Below, one piece after another: positions 39,051 through 47,755 of a DNA stretch of 64,000 bases. Position numbers and translations under genes: made by a program. Under the pieces are notes generated by a model, which saw only the letters and a list, made by a program, of their open reading frames with translations, made no database searches and was not told the origin of the DNA. Source of the stretch: Hyphomicrobiaceae bacterium (GTDB lineage: Bacteria > Pseudomonadota > Alphaproteobacteria > Rhizobiales > Hyphomicrobiaceae); contig JAKFWF010000022.1 of assembly GCA_021730785.1 (NCBI GenBank), forward strand, positions 45,341-109,340, given 5' to 3'. The stretch's first letter is position 1, and the number at the start of each line of letters is the position of its first letter.

Positions 39051-41408
39051 ATGTGGCGTCTCCCAACCCTACGATCGCGCGCCGCTCTGGCCTGGAGATC
39101 GCTTGCCGGCCGCGGGCAGGCAACGATTAGTCGCTCCAAAATCGGAGTCATCCTTGGGCTTGGCCCGAGGACCCAACGGGCAGCGGGCGGGGTTGTCGGC
39201 GATGGTGCATTCGGCGGCAGTGAATGCATGTCGCCACAGGTCGGAAGCGGAACCATGGGCCCTCGGGGCAAGCCCGAGGGTGACAGCATTGGGAGGGCTG
39301 CTTCCCGGGTCCGATTGACAGTTCGGCGAGGGCTCATGGTCGCGTTCGCGGCCGGGGTGTTGGTTGGAGCCACCTACGCCACCCTCCGCCTCGCCATGCA
39401 CCAGATGGGGCCGCCGCCGATCGAGGCGGCCGATGTGGTGTCGGCGACCGTGGTCGATCGCAACGGCCGATTGCTGCGTGCCTTCACGACGCCGCAAGGG
39501 CGCTGGCGGCTGCCGGTCGATGTCGCCGACGTCGACCCGCGTTACCTCTCGATGCTGATCGCCTACGAGGACCGCCGGTTCCACTCGCACGGCGGCGTCG
39601 ATCCGCTCGCTTTTCTGCGCGGCGCGGCTCTCGCCGCCCGTTACGGCAAAATCGTCTCCGGTGGCTCGACCTTGACGATGCAGGTCGCTCGCCTGCTTGC
39701 CGGTCAGCACGAGAAGACGGGGCTCGGCAAACTGCGCCAGTCGGTGCGCGCATTGCAACTCGAACAGCGCCTGTCGAAGCCAGAAATCCTGCGGCTGTAT
39801 CTGCGCATGGCGCCCTTCGGCGGCAACATCGAGGGCGTGCGCGCGGCAGCCCTCACCTACTTCGGCAAGGAACCGGCACGCCTGTCGATCGGCGAGGCGG
39901 CACTCCTGGTCGCGATCCCGCAGGCGCCGGAAGCACGCCGGCCCGACCGGTCATCGGCTGCCGCTGGCAGGGCACGCGCCCGCGTGCTCGCCCGCGCGGT
40001 CACGGCCGGCGTCATCTCGAAGGCCGAAGCGCAGCGGGCGAGCCAGGAGCCGATCCCCACTGCCCGCCGGGAATTCCCGCGCCTCGCGCCGCATCTGGCC
40101 GAAGCCGAGGTCGCCGAGTTCGAAGACCGCTCGGTGCATCGCCTGACGCTCGACGCGCAGATCCAGTCGCAGCTCGAAGACCTCGCCCGCAGCCATGCGC
40201 GAACGCTTGGCCAACGCCTGTCGGCTGCCATCCTCGTCGTCGATCACCGGACCGGCGAAGTCATCGCCCACGTCGGTGCCTCCGACTTCTTCGACGACAC
40301 GCGCTTTGGCGCCGTCGACATGGTGCGCAGCCTGCGCTCGCCCGGCTCCACTCTGAAGCCGATCATCTACGGCCTCGGCTTCGAAGCTGGCATCGCCCAC
40401 CCCGAGACCCTGATCGAGGATCGCCCGGTGCGCTTTGGCACCTACGCGCCGAAGAATTTCGACGAGGAGTTCCACGGTACGGTGACGATCCGCGACGCGC
40501 TGGCCCAGTCGCTCAATATCCCGGCCGTCAAGGTGCTCAATGCCGTCGGGCCGGGCAAGCTCATGGGCCGCATGCGGCGCGCCGGCATCATCGCCGCGCT
40601 GCCCAAGGAGGCGGCCGAGCCGACGCTTGCAATTACGCTCGGCGGCGTCGGCTTGCGCCTGCACGATCTGACCGCGCTCTATGCGGCGCTGGCCCGTGGC
40701 GGCAATGCGATCCCGCTGCGTCACACTCGGATCACGGCCGCTGGCCCGCGCCTTGCCGACGTCACCCGCCCGAAGCAACTGCTCTCGCCGGTCGCCGCAT
40801 GGTACGTCACCGATATCCTGAAGGACGCGGCCCCGCCGGTTTCGGCCAAGGGCGGGCGCATCGCCTACAAGACCGGCACGTCCTACGGCTACCGCGACGC
40901 CTGGGCGATCGGCTATGATGGCCGCCACACCATCGGCGTGTGGGTCGGCCGGCCGGACAGCACCGCGACGCCCGGCTTGACCGGCCGCACTGCCGCAGCA
41001 CCGATCCTGTTCGATGCGTTCCAGCGGCTCGGCGAAGATCGCGTGGCGTTCGCACCAGCCCCTGCCGGCGCGCTGCGTACGCGAGGGGTTGCACTGCCGC
41101 CGCCCTTGAAGCGGTTCCAGGAGTCGGGCAGCCAGCAGGTGCCTGAGGGTGGCTACCTCGACACCGCCGTGCAGATCGCCTTCCCGCCTGATCGCGCAGA
41201 ACTCGAACTCGACGATCCCGATGCGCCGGTCGTCTTGAAGGCCGAAGGCGGCGTGCTACCGCTGACGTGGATGGTCGATGGCGCGCCGATCGCCCCGCCG
41301 GGGCAATCGCGGGAGTTCGTCTGGCAGCCCGATGGGCGCGGCTTCATGCATCTGTCGGTCATCGATGCCCGCGGCCGTGTCGACCGTGTCACCGTGCGCC
41401 TGCGCTGA
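39051..41408 (+). CDS. pbpC: Penicillin-binding protein 1C (PbpC)
   Basis: A 785-residue bifunctional peptidoglycan synthase. A membrane anchor VAFAAGVLVGATYATLRLA is near residue 100. The glycosyltransferase (GT51) domain has AYEDRRFHSHGGVDP with the catalytic Glu, and GGSTLTMQVARLL. The transpeptidase domain has SPGSTLKP (active Ser, about residue 432), SLN and KTGTS, and a PbpC-type C-terminal beta domain follows. AAGGAG seven bases before ATG 39051 supports this start. However, residues about 33-80 are translated from an inverted pair of dispersed repeats, and ATG 39336, just before the anchor, could be the functional start instead. The gene follows the alpha-2-macroglobulin stop by 5 bp. 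Confidence 0.88.
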   Translation: MWRLPTLRSRAALAWRSLAGRGQATISRSKIGVILGLGPRTQRAAGGVVGDGAFGGSECMSPQVGSGTMGPRGKPEGDSIGRAASRVRLTVRRGLMVAFAAGVLVGATYATLRLAMHQMGPPPIEAADVVSATVVDRNGRLLRAFTTPQGRWRLPVDVADVDPRYLSMLIAYEDRRFHSHGGVDPLAFLRGAALAARYGKIVSGGSTLTMQVARLLAGQHEKTGLGKLRQSVRALQLEQRLSKPEILRLYLRMAPFGGNIEGVRAAALTYFGKEPARLSIGEAALLVAIPQAPEARRPDRSSAAAGRARARVLARAVTAGVISKAEAQRASQEPIPTARREFPRLAPHLAEAEVAEFEDRSVHRLTLDAQIQSQLEDLARSHARTLGQRLSAAILVVDHRTGEVIAHVGASDFFDDTRFGAVDMVRSLRSPGSTLKPIIYGLGFEAGIAHPETLIEDRPVRFGTYAPKNFDEEFHGTVTIRDALAQSLNIPAVKVLNAVGPGKLMGRMRRAGIIAALPKEAAEPTLAITLGGVGLRLHDLTALYAALARGGNAIPLRHTRITAAGPRLADVTRPKQLLSPVAAWYVTDILKDAAPPVSAKGGRIAYKTGTSYGYRDAWAIGYDGRHTIGVWVGRPDSTATPGLTGRTAAAPILFDAFQRLGEDRVAFAPAPAGALRTRGVALPPPLKRFQESGSQQVPEGGYLDTAVQIAFPPDRAELELDDPDAPVVLKAEGGVLPLTWMVDGAPIAPPGQSREFVWQPDGRGFMHLSVIDARGRVDRVTVRLR
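39147..39284. repeat. Inverted pair of a dispersed 29-bp repeat inside the pbpC 5' region
   Basis: The 29-bp unit at 39147-39175 (core CTTGGGCTTGGCCCGAGG) returns in inverted orientation at 39256-39284, with 25 of 29 positions matching. Each unit is itself a hairpin. Translated in the pbpC frame they give VILGLGPRTQ and MGPRGKPEGD, which match the peptide style of a repeat family common in Rhizobiales genomes. Confidence 0.72.
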
Positions 41409-41498
41409 TCCACGCTCTGATCTGGCTGCGACCGCTGACCCTGTTGGTTGCCGCGCGGGACTGGGATAAGTCTGAGCCCGCAATCACCGGGATTGGGC

Positions 41499-42482
41499 AT
41501 GAGCAACGTAACCGCCGAGAACTGCCCTGCCGTGCCGGCTGGCTGGCACTGCGCGACGAGCCAGCAGTTCGAGCGGGCGTCGGGGGCGATCGGCCTGTGC
41601 GCAATCGCGGTCTGGTTGATCAGCGCCATGGCGGTCGGCGGTGGCGATGAAGGCGACGTGATGTCGCGCGCCGTCTCCCGGGCAACGGCAAGCGCAACAG
41701 GTGCGCCGCTTCACTCATTAGTGGCCCGCGAGACCGCAATCGGTGGCTATGGCGGGATGACCGATACGCTCAACAGCACCGTGTCGATCGTGAAGCCTGG
41801 CCAGATCGACATCACGGTCAAGGATTTTGCCTGGAAGGGCCGGCCGTTCGAAGCGCCGATCTACTATGGGGTACGGGTGCAGCGCTGGCATTCACTGACC
41901 GGGTTCGGCAGCATGGTCGACTTCACGCATGCCAAGGCCATCGCACTGGCAACAAGCGACGCGACGTTCACTGGCACGCGCGACGGCAAGCCCGTGCCGC
42001 CGAAATCGAAGGTCGAAGGTACGTTCCGTCACCTCGAATTCAGTCACGGCCACAACATGCTGACGTGGAATGGGCTGTTCCGCTGGCCAGCGCTTGTCGG
42101 GCGCATTCGGCCCTATGTCGGTGGTGGCGCGGGCATCTCACTGCCGCACACCGAGATTGGATTTCGCGACAAGAACGCGCGTACCTATGAGTATCAGTTC
42201 GCAGGATTTGTGGGCCAAGTGCTTGGCGGGGTCGAGATCGATCTTGGCAGGGCGTCTGTGTTCTTCGAGTACAAATTCAGCTATGCCCCCTACGACGTGC
42301 CGCTGAGCGAAGAGCCGCGCGGCCATCTGCTGTTCACCGACCTGTGGCGGCAGTTCCGGGCCTGGATGGGCGGTGTCGAACCGTCGGGAGGCCGCCTGAC
42401 GACCACATTGGCCACGCATCATGGCATCGGCGGCATAATGGTGCGCGTTGGCGCCGCCCCACCCGTTGCTAGCCAGCGGTAG
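41499..42482 (+). CDS. LpxQ-like outer-membrane lipid A oxidase
   Basis: A 327-residue protein. A hydrophobic segment (GAIGLCAIAVWLISAMAVGG, residues 30-50) serves as a signal. After an unstructured stretch comes an outer-membrane beta-barrel whose strands resemble rhizobial LpxQ: FEAPIYYGVRVQRW, GSMVDFTHAKAIA, HLEFSHGHNMLTWNGLFRWP, RPYVGGGAGISLPHTEI and ASVFFEYKFSYAPYDVPLS. LpxQ oxidises the proximal glucosamine of lipid A to aminogluconate, using oxygen, in Rhizobium. The assignment is by motif resemblance, and a related OmpW-type porin is the alternative. The tail overlaps the convergent LysR gene by 14 bp. The start is ATG 41499; no strong ribosome site is seen. Confidence 0.68.
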   Translation: MSNVTAENCPAVPAGWHCATSQQFERASGAIGLCAIAVWLISAMAVGGGDEGDVMSRAVSRATASATGAPLHSLVARETAIGGYGGMTDTLNSTVSIVKPGQIDITVKDFAWKGRPFEAPIYYGVRVQRWHSLTGFGSMVDFTHAKAIALATSDATFTGTRDGKPVPPKSKVEGTFRHLEFSHGHNMLTWNGLFRWPALVGRIRPYVGGGAGISLPHTEIGFRDKNARTYEYQFAGFVGQVLGGVEIDLGRASVFFEYKFSYAPYDVPLSEEPRGHLLFTDLWRQFRAWMGGVEPSGGRLTTTLATHHGIGGIMVRVGAAPPVASQR

Positions 42483-43428
42483 CTTGCGGCAGGCGGCGCT
42501 GGTTCAGCTTCACGTCGGACACCGGCTCGACGCGTTCCGGCGCGTCGTCGAGGCTGTTGCGGAACCAGTCGCCGAGGAAATCGAGCAGAACACGCAGCTT
42601 GGGCAGCACGTGTTTAGGTCCAGGATAAACCGCCCAGATCGCCGAGTCGCCGATCATGCGGAACGCTGGCAGCACGCGAACCAGCAGCCCTTTTGCCAAA
42701 TCCTCCTGCGCGCATAGTTGAGATGTGCGTAGCAGGCCAACGCCATCGATCGCGGCGACGCGCAGTAATTCGCCATTGTTGGAGCGCAGCCGACCAGAGA
42801 CGCGAATGGTGGTCGGGCTGTTGTTGCGGTCAAGGGTCCATGACCAGGCATCGCCTAGAATGAGGCAATGGTGGTTTGGCAGATCCTCTGGTTGCAGAGG
42901 AATACCGTGCGCGCGCAGATATGCGGGGGACGCAACGATGATTTCGCGGTCATTTGCAAGGCGCTTGGCGATGAGGGCCGAGTCACTCAGCACGCCCGAA
43001 CGGATGGCGACGTCATAGCCTTCCTCCTGCAGGTTGACCACGCGATCGCAGAGGTCGACTTGCACCTCGATTTCGGGGTAATTGCCGACGAAGCTCGCGA
43101 TGGCGGGCGACACGAAGCGGGGGGCGAGGCTGGCCGGCGCCGTGATCTTGAGTTTGCCCTTGGGCTTAGCGACAGTGTGGCTGACCGAGGCATGGGCGCG
43201 CTCGAGTTCCTCAAGAATGAGGCGCGCATGCACCAGGAACGAGCTGCCCTCGGCGGTGATGCGGATCGACCGGGTGGTGCGATCGAACAATCGCACGCCG
43301 AGTTCGTCTTCCAGCGATTGGATTCGCTTGGATATCGTCCCAGGTGTCAACGCCAGCTCGGTTCCAACCGCCGACAAATTCTGCACGGCTGCAACACGCG
43401 CAAAAATGCGCAAATCCTGAATGTCCAT
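42469..43428 (-). CDS. LysR-family transcriptional regulator
   Basis: A 319-residue LysR-type regulator. The N-terminal winged helix reads DIQDLRIFARVAAVQNLSAVGTELALTPGTISKRIQSLEDELGVRLFDRTTRSIRIT. The effector domain begins near KGKLKITAPASLAPRFV and includes YDVAIRSGVL and RVLPAFRMIGDSAIWAVYP, close to the CrgA/DsdC-like branch. The regulated gene is not apparent. No divergent gene lies upstream; instead there is a 336-bp non-coding stretch containing a CTAGG-N6-CCTAG dyad. It converges with the lpxQ-like gene. Confidence 0.9.
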   Translation of the reverse strand: MDIQDLRIFARVAAVQNLSAVGTELALTPGTISKRIQSLEDELGVRLFDRTTRSIRITAEGSSFLVHARLILEELERAHASVSHTVAKPKGKLKITAPASLAPRFVSPAIASFVGNYPEIEVQVDLCDRVVNLQEEGYDVAIRSGVLSDSALIAKRLANDREIIVASPAYLRAHGIPLQPEDLPNHHCLILGDAWSWTLDRNNSPTTIRVSGRLRSNNGELLRVAAIDGVGLLRTSQLCAQEDLAKGLLVRVLPAFRMIGDSAIWAVYPGPKHVLPKLRVLLDFLGDWFRNSLDDAPERVEPVSDVKLNQRRLPQATAG

Positions 43429-43764
43429 ACCGAACGTCTTCCCTCAGTCAGTCCGTCGGTCCGCAGAATTTCGATCTTTATCCGAAAGGTCGAAGTTATC
43501 CACCCCTCGTCCCCGTCGAACTCCCGTAGCGAACGGACCGCGCCGGTCCACAATCGCTGTTGTGCTGCCTAGGCATATACCTAGTCAAGTCATTAGTATT
43601 ATAATGATTCCACCCCCAATCCAGTGATGTTTTGCCGATTCGGCGAAGGTCACGTTGCTGTCACAGGGGTGCAGCCGATCGCCCGCGCACGCATTTTTGC
43701 CCTGGGCTAGTCGATCGGCTCAGCTCAGTTCGTCAAAGCTGGCCATGCTTGTGCTGCGATTGCG
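43429..43764. other. 336-bp intergenic region with a CTAGG-N6-CCTAG dyad
   Basis: This gap lies between the LysR gene start and the end of the DUF4175 gene. It holds CTAGG (43569-43573) and CCTAG (43580-43584), an inverted repeat about 140 bp upstream of the LysR gene that could be its binding site, and an AT-rich TATTATAAT stretch near 43597-43605 suitable for a -10 box on either strand. I see no gene in it. Confidence 0.45.
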
Positions 43765-46509
43765 CTAGAATCTGCGCAGCAGTCGCTCGATATAGTCGAG
43801 TTCGATCGTCGGCCGCGATTGCTGGCCGAGGCGGCGGCGCAATTCGTCGAGAATTTCGCGGGCAGTCTGCATCTCGATCTCGTCGGGAACCTTGACCGAC
43901 GTGCCGTTATCGGGGCCTTCACTGCGCTGGGGACGGCCCAGGGGATCAAGAGGCGCGTCGCCGGCGGGACCCTGGCCGAACTGGCGGCCAAGGTTGCGCA
44001 TCATCTGCTGCGCCATCGACTGGGCACCCTGGCGCAACTGCTCCAACGCCTTGCCCTGTTCACGCGCCGCGGTATCGAGATCGCCCTGGCGCAGTGCCTG
44101 TTCGGCACTATCCATATATTGCTGTGCTTCGCCGAGTTGACCGGGCACCTGCAGGCCGTTCTGCTGCATTCCCTGTTGCAGGCGGCCCAGTCGATCACGC
44201 AGTTGCCCCTGGCGCTCGCCGAGTTGGCCGCCACTGCCTTGGCCGCCCTGGCCGTTCTGCCCTTGCTGCCCTTGCTGCCCTTGGCCTTGCTGCCTCTGCT
44301 GTCCTTGACCCTGTTGCCCTTGCTGTCCCTGGCCTCGCTGACCCTGCTGGCCGCGCTGCCCTTGCTGGCCTCTTTGACCCTGTTGCCCCTGCTGACCTTC
44401 CTGGCCCTGCTGACCCTCCTGGCCTTGCTGCTGGCCGAAAGTGTCGTCCTGCAGGCGCTGCTGCTGGCCGATGATGTCGCCGAACTCGTTCATCATCTGC
44501 ATGGCCTGCTGGTTCGGCTGGCCCTGTTGTTGGCCTTGGGCGAACCGGCCGGACTGCAGCGCCTCCAGCATGTCACGCAATTGGCTCAGCATGTCCTGGG
44601 CCTGATCGCGTGATCCCTGGCGGGCCATGTTCTCCAGGTTGTTCAGCATCCGATTGAGGTCTTCCTGGCGCAGAACCCGACCCTGGTTGCCTTCCTGGGC
44701 AGGCTGATTTTCCGCCTGCTTCTGCAACTGCTGCATGAATTCAGCCAGCGCTTGCCGCAGTTCCTGCATGAGGCGCTGGATCTCCTCGTCCGAAGCGCCG
44801 TTTTCGAGTGCCTTCGACAACTGCTCCTGGGCATCGCGCAGCCGCTGCTCGGCAGCCGACAGCGCCCCGCCGTCTTCGATCCGCAGTGCGACGTGCCAGA
44901 GTTGCTCGATCACGCTGCGCAGGCCGGCGCGCGACGTGTCGCGCTTCAGGCGGTGATAGGCATCGCGCAGGCCCAGGTAGGCGACGCGATCGGTGAAGTA
45001 GCCCTCCGGCTCGATCGTCAATGCGTCGATCGCCTTCAGAACATGGGGCCGCCAGCGCAAATCTTCTACCAGTTTGCGGCGCTGTTCGACGACCGCCCGT
45101 GCCAGCACCTTCGTGAAGCGCCGTTGCGGCACCGTCATTTCCAGCGGCGCCGACCGTCCGATGTTGCCCGCGTGATCCTTTGCGATCAGGGTCATGCGCA
45201 CCTTGGCGCCGGCCCACAGATGGGATCCGGTGTCGTGATGGCTCGACGATTCGGTCTCCTTCGTCGTGGTGCGGGGAATGCGCAGGGTCAGGACAGGGGG
45301 ACGTTCGAGCGGCCGTCGCGGTCCCTTCAGCTTGGTTTCCTCGCGCGCCCAGGCGGTACGCGGATCATCGGCCCCGGGCCTCAGTCGTTGGAAGCGGGCT
45401 TCGGCGGTGGCGATGCCATAGTCGTCCTGCATCTTGTAGGTGAGTTTCATCGACCCGCGATTGGTACGCTCGGGGTCCTTCGACAGCGAAATCTTCGGCG
45501 CGAGATCGGGGATGACGGTGAACGACCAGCGGGCGAGTTCGGCGCCGCCACTCAACACGCGCACGACGCCGGACGCACGCAACTCCAGACGTGCTTCGGC
45601 GGCATCCGATGGGCTCGCGCTCGCGGACCCGGAAGCCTGCTTGTCGGCGGTGCCCTTGGTTGGGGGGGGGCCGGCGGCATTGGCGACGGGCTTGGCCGTT
45701 GGCGTGGCAGGTTTCGGCTGGCCGACGATTTCAAGCACGATGTCCTTGATGCCGGCGCCGCTCGAACGGACAATCAGCGCGCTGCGATCGGGGATTTCGA
45801 TCGTCTTGCCGTCGGCCGCCGGCTGGATGGTGCCGCCGCGTGCGCCATCGGCGAGCAGGAGGGGCGGGCGCGCGGTATAGGCCGGCGGCGTGACCCAGGC
45901 ATCTAGGCGGGCATCGGCAACCTTGATCGTCGGGCCCATGCGAAACGCCGACGCGAGGCGGTCGCGCAAGTTATCGCCAGTCAGCAGCGCCAACAGTGCG
46001 ACACCGATCACCAACAGCGCGCGCAGGGCGAACGGATCATACCGGTCGGGCCGTGGTTCGGGGCGGCCAACCTTCATGCGATCGAGCAATTTGGCGAGGC
46101 GGGATTTGTGCGCGACCCACAACTGCGTGGTGGCTGGATCGCTGGCAGGCGCCGAAAGCGTGTCTTCATAGGACGTGGCCGGCCGGTGCGGCACGCCGGA
46201 GCGCGCTTCCATCTGGCGGACCACATCTTCGCGCGTCGGTACAGGCACGCGGGCGGCGAACGCAACCCCGGCCATGGTTGCGACTGCGAACAGGACGAGG
46301 CCGATGCGGTGGGGGATATCGCCGACATACATCCAAAGGCCGGCGAGCGAAACGAGCAGGAACAGTCCGATGATGCCGAACAAAACCCAGAGCCGTGGCC
46401 ACAGCCGTTCGAACAACAAACTCCATGTGCCGAGCCTGACTTTGCGCTCGAAAGCGGTGGTGCCCGGCAGAGCAGGCGTCGCGGCGGTACGGGGTGTGAT
46501 CTCGCGCAT
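43765..46509 (-). CDS. TIGR02302/DUF4175 membrane protein with Gln-Gly-rich tract
   Basis: A 914-residue protein of the alphaproteobacterial TIGR02302/DUF4175 type. Residues 30-90 have two hydrophobic helices (LWVLFGIIGLFLLVSLAGLWMYV and LVLFAVATMAGVAFAARV), and a third is near 170 (LRALLVIGVALLALL). A large periplasmic part with Ig-like strands follows (DAWVTPPAYTARPPLLL, ISLSKDPERTNRGSMKLTY), then helical segments. Residues about 688-765 are almost purely Gln, Gly and Arg in QQGQ/QRGQ units. The function is unknown. The Gln-rich tract and coiled-coil surroundings suggest an envelope structural role, which is inference. Confidence 0.8.
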   Translation of the reverse strand: MREITPRTAATPALPGTTAFERKVRLGTWSLLFERLWPRLWVLFGIIGLFLLVSLAGLWMYVGDIPHRIGLVLFAVATMAGVAFAARVPVPTREDVVRQMEARSGVPHRPATSYEDTLSAPASDPATTQLWVAHKSRLAKLLDRMKVGRPEPRPDRYDPFALRALLVIGVALLALLTGDNLRDRLASAFRMGPTIKVADARLDAWVTPPAYTARPPLLLADGARGGTIQPAADGKTIEIPDRSALIVRSSGAGIKDIVLEIVGQPKPATPTAKPVANAAGPPPTKGTADKQASGSASASPSDAAEARLELRASGVVRVLSGGAELARWSFTVIPDLAPKISLSKDPERTNRGSMKLTYKMQDDYGIATAEARFQRLRPGADDPRTAWAREETKLKGPRRPLERPPVLTLRIPRTTTKETESSSHHDTGSHLWAGAKVRMTLIAKDHAGNIGRSAPLEMTVPQRRFTKVLARAVVEQRRKLVEDLRWRPHVLKAIDALTIEPEGYFTDRVAYLGLRDAYHRLKRDTSRAGLRSVIEQLWHVALRIEDGGALSAAEQRLRDAQEQLSKALENGASDEEIQRLMQELRQALAEFMQQLQKQAENQPAQEGNQGRVLRQEDLNRMLNNLENMARQGSRDQAQDMLSQLRDMLEALQSGRFAQGQQQGQPNQQAMQMMNEFGDIIGQQQRLQDDTFGQQQGQEGQQGQEGQQGQQGQRGQQGQRGQQGQRGQGQQGQQGQGQQRQQGQGQQGQQGQNGQGGQGSGGQLGERQGQLRDRLGRLQQGMQQNGLQVPGQLGEAQQYMDSAEQALRQGDLDTAAREQGKALEQLRQGAQSMAQQMMRNLGRQFGQGPAGDAPLDPLGRPQRSEGPDNGTSVKVPDEIEMQTAREILDELRRRLGQQSRPTIELDYIERLLRRF

Positions 46510-46711
46510 TGCGGCAGCCTACCATGGAGTTTCAGGGGGAGCGCAAGCACTGCGCCGCGGCAAAGGTTCACGGCTTGTTAACGTTTGCTTGTAGCTGGCC
46601 CGGCGATTGGGGCGATGATGGGGCAATCCGGTTGGCGAAATCTTATCGCAGGGTCGGTGAAACGATGCTATTTTCCAACGCTGTTTCTTTCTCGCATCAA
46701 TCGGGCGCCCG

Positions 46712-47755
46712 TTGCAGACCCTCATGATCATCGTCGGCGCCCGGCCGCAGTTCATCAAGGCTGCGGCGGTGTTGCGTGCACTCGCGGGCATCGCATCCAT
46801 CCGCCCCATTCTCGTGCACACCGGCCAGCACGCCGATGACTCTATGTCTGAAGTGTTCTTTCGCGACCTGGCAATCCAGGCACCGGACGCCAATCTTGGT
46901 ATTTCTGGCGGCACCCACGGCGATATGACGGGACGCATGCTGGTGGCCCTCGAACCGCTGATGATCGAGACCAGGCCAGCGGCTGTCATGGTGTTCGGCG
47001 ACACCAATTCCACCCTCGCCGGTGCGCTTTGCGCAGCCAAGCTCAACATTCCGGTGGCCCATGTCGAAGCCGGCCTGCGCTCAGGCAACCGCCGCATGGC
47101 GGAGGAGATCAACCGCGTCGTGGTCGATCACCTGTCGCGTTGGCTGTTCTGCCCGACCTCAGCCGCGGTCGCGCATCTGCAGGCCGAGGGGCTGACGGCT
47201 GGCGTAACGCACACGGGCGATGTGATGTATGATGCCATTTTGCAGGCGCTCGAGCATAGCCGCGCCTTCTCGGGCGTGATCGGCGACCTGGGCCTTGAAC
47301 GCGGCACCTATGCGGTCGCAACCGTACATCGCGCCGAGACCACCGACGATCCAAGCGAACTCGCTCCGGTGATGGCCTACCTCGACGCGCGCGCCACCAA
47401 ACGGCCGCTGATCATGCCGTTGCATCCGCGAACGGCAAAGGCGCTCGCCGCATTTGGCATCACGACGGGCCGCATACGCGCGGTCCAGCCGCTCGGCTAT
47501 CTCGACATGGTCTGCCTGATGGACGGGGCCGTCGAAATCCTCACCGATTCCGGCGGCCTGCAGAAGGAAGCCTATTTCCTGCGCAAGCCCTGTGTCACGT
47601 TGCGGCGGGAGACCGAATGGGGCGAGACGATCGCTGCCGGTTGGAACCGGCTGTGGACCGTGCCTGCCTACCGGCCGCGCCGCGACATCGACGAGTATGG
47701 CCAGGGCCGCGCCAGCGAGATCATATGCAAGACACTGTTGAGCGACCTGCGTTGA
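46712..47755 (+). CDS. wecB: UDP-N-acetylglucosamine 2-epimerase (non-hydrolysing)
   Basis: A 347-residue enzyme of the WecB/MnaA family that interconverts UDP-GlcNAc and UDP-ManNAc for surface polysaccharides. Signatures: IIVGARPQFIKAAAVLRAL, VHTGQHADDSMSEVFF, MVFGDTNSTLAGALCAAKLNIPVAHVEAGLRS, EEINRVVVDHLSRWLFCP, and the C-terminal LTDSGGLQKEAYFLRKPCVTLR with the nucleotide-contacting residues. The TTG at 46712 aligns best with family N-termini; ATG 46724 is an alternative. It overlaps the following glycosyltransferase by 31 bp, so the two work in one operon. Confidence 0.88.
   Translation: MQTLMIIVGARPQFIKAAAVLRALAGIASIRPILVHTGQHADDSMSEVFFRDLAIQAPDANLGISGGTHGDMTGRMLVALEPLMIETRPAAVMVFGDTNSTLAGALCAAKLNIPVAHVEAGLRSGNRRMAEEINRVVVDHLSRWLFCPTSAAVAHLQAEGLTAGVTHTGDVMYDAILQALEHSRAFSGVIGDLGLERGTYAVATVHRAETTDDPSELAPVMAYLDARATKRPLIMPLHPRTAKALAAFGITTGRIRAVQPLGYLDMVCLMDGAVEILTDSGGLQKEAYFLRKPCVTLRRETEWGETIAAGWNRLWTVPAYRPRRDIDEYGQGRASEIICKTLLSDLR

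Noticed and set aside
35212..39123. Two minus-strand frames of more than 600 codons opposite the alpha-2-macroglobulin gene
   Set aside because: Codon-bias shadows; the plus strand has a complete signal peptide, macroglobulin domains and thioester motif.
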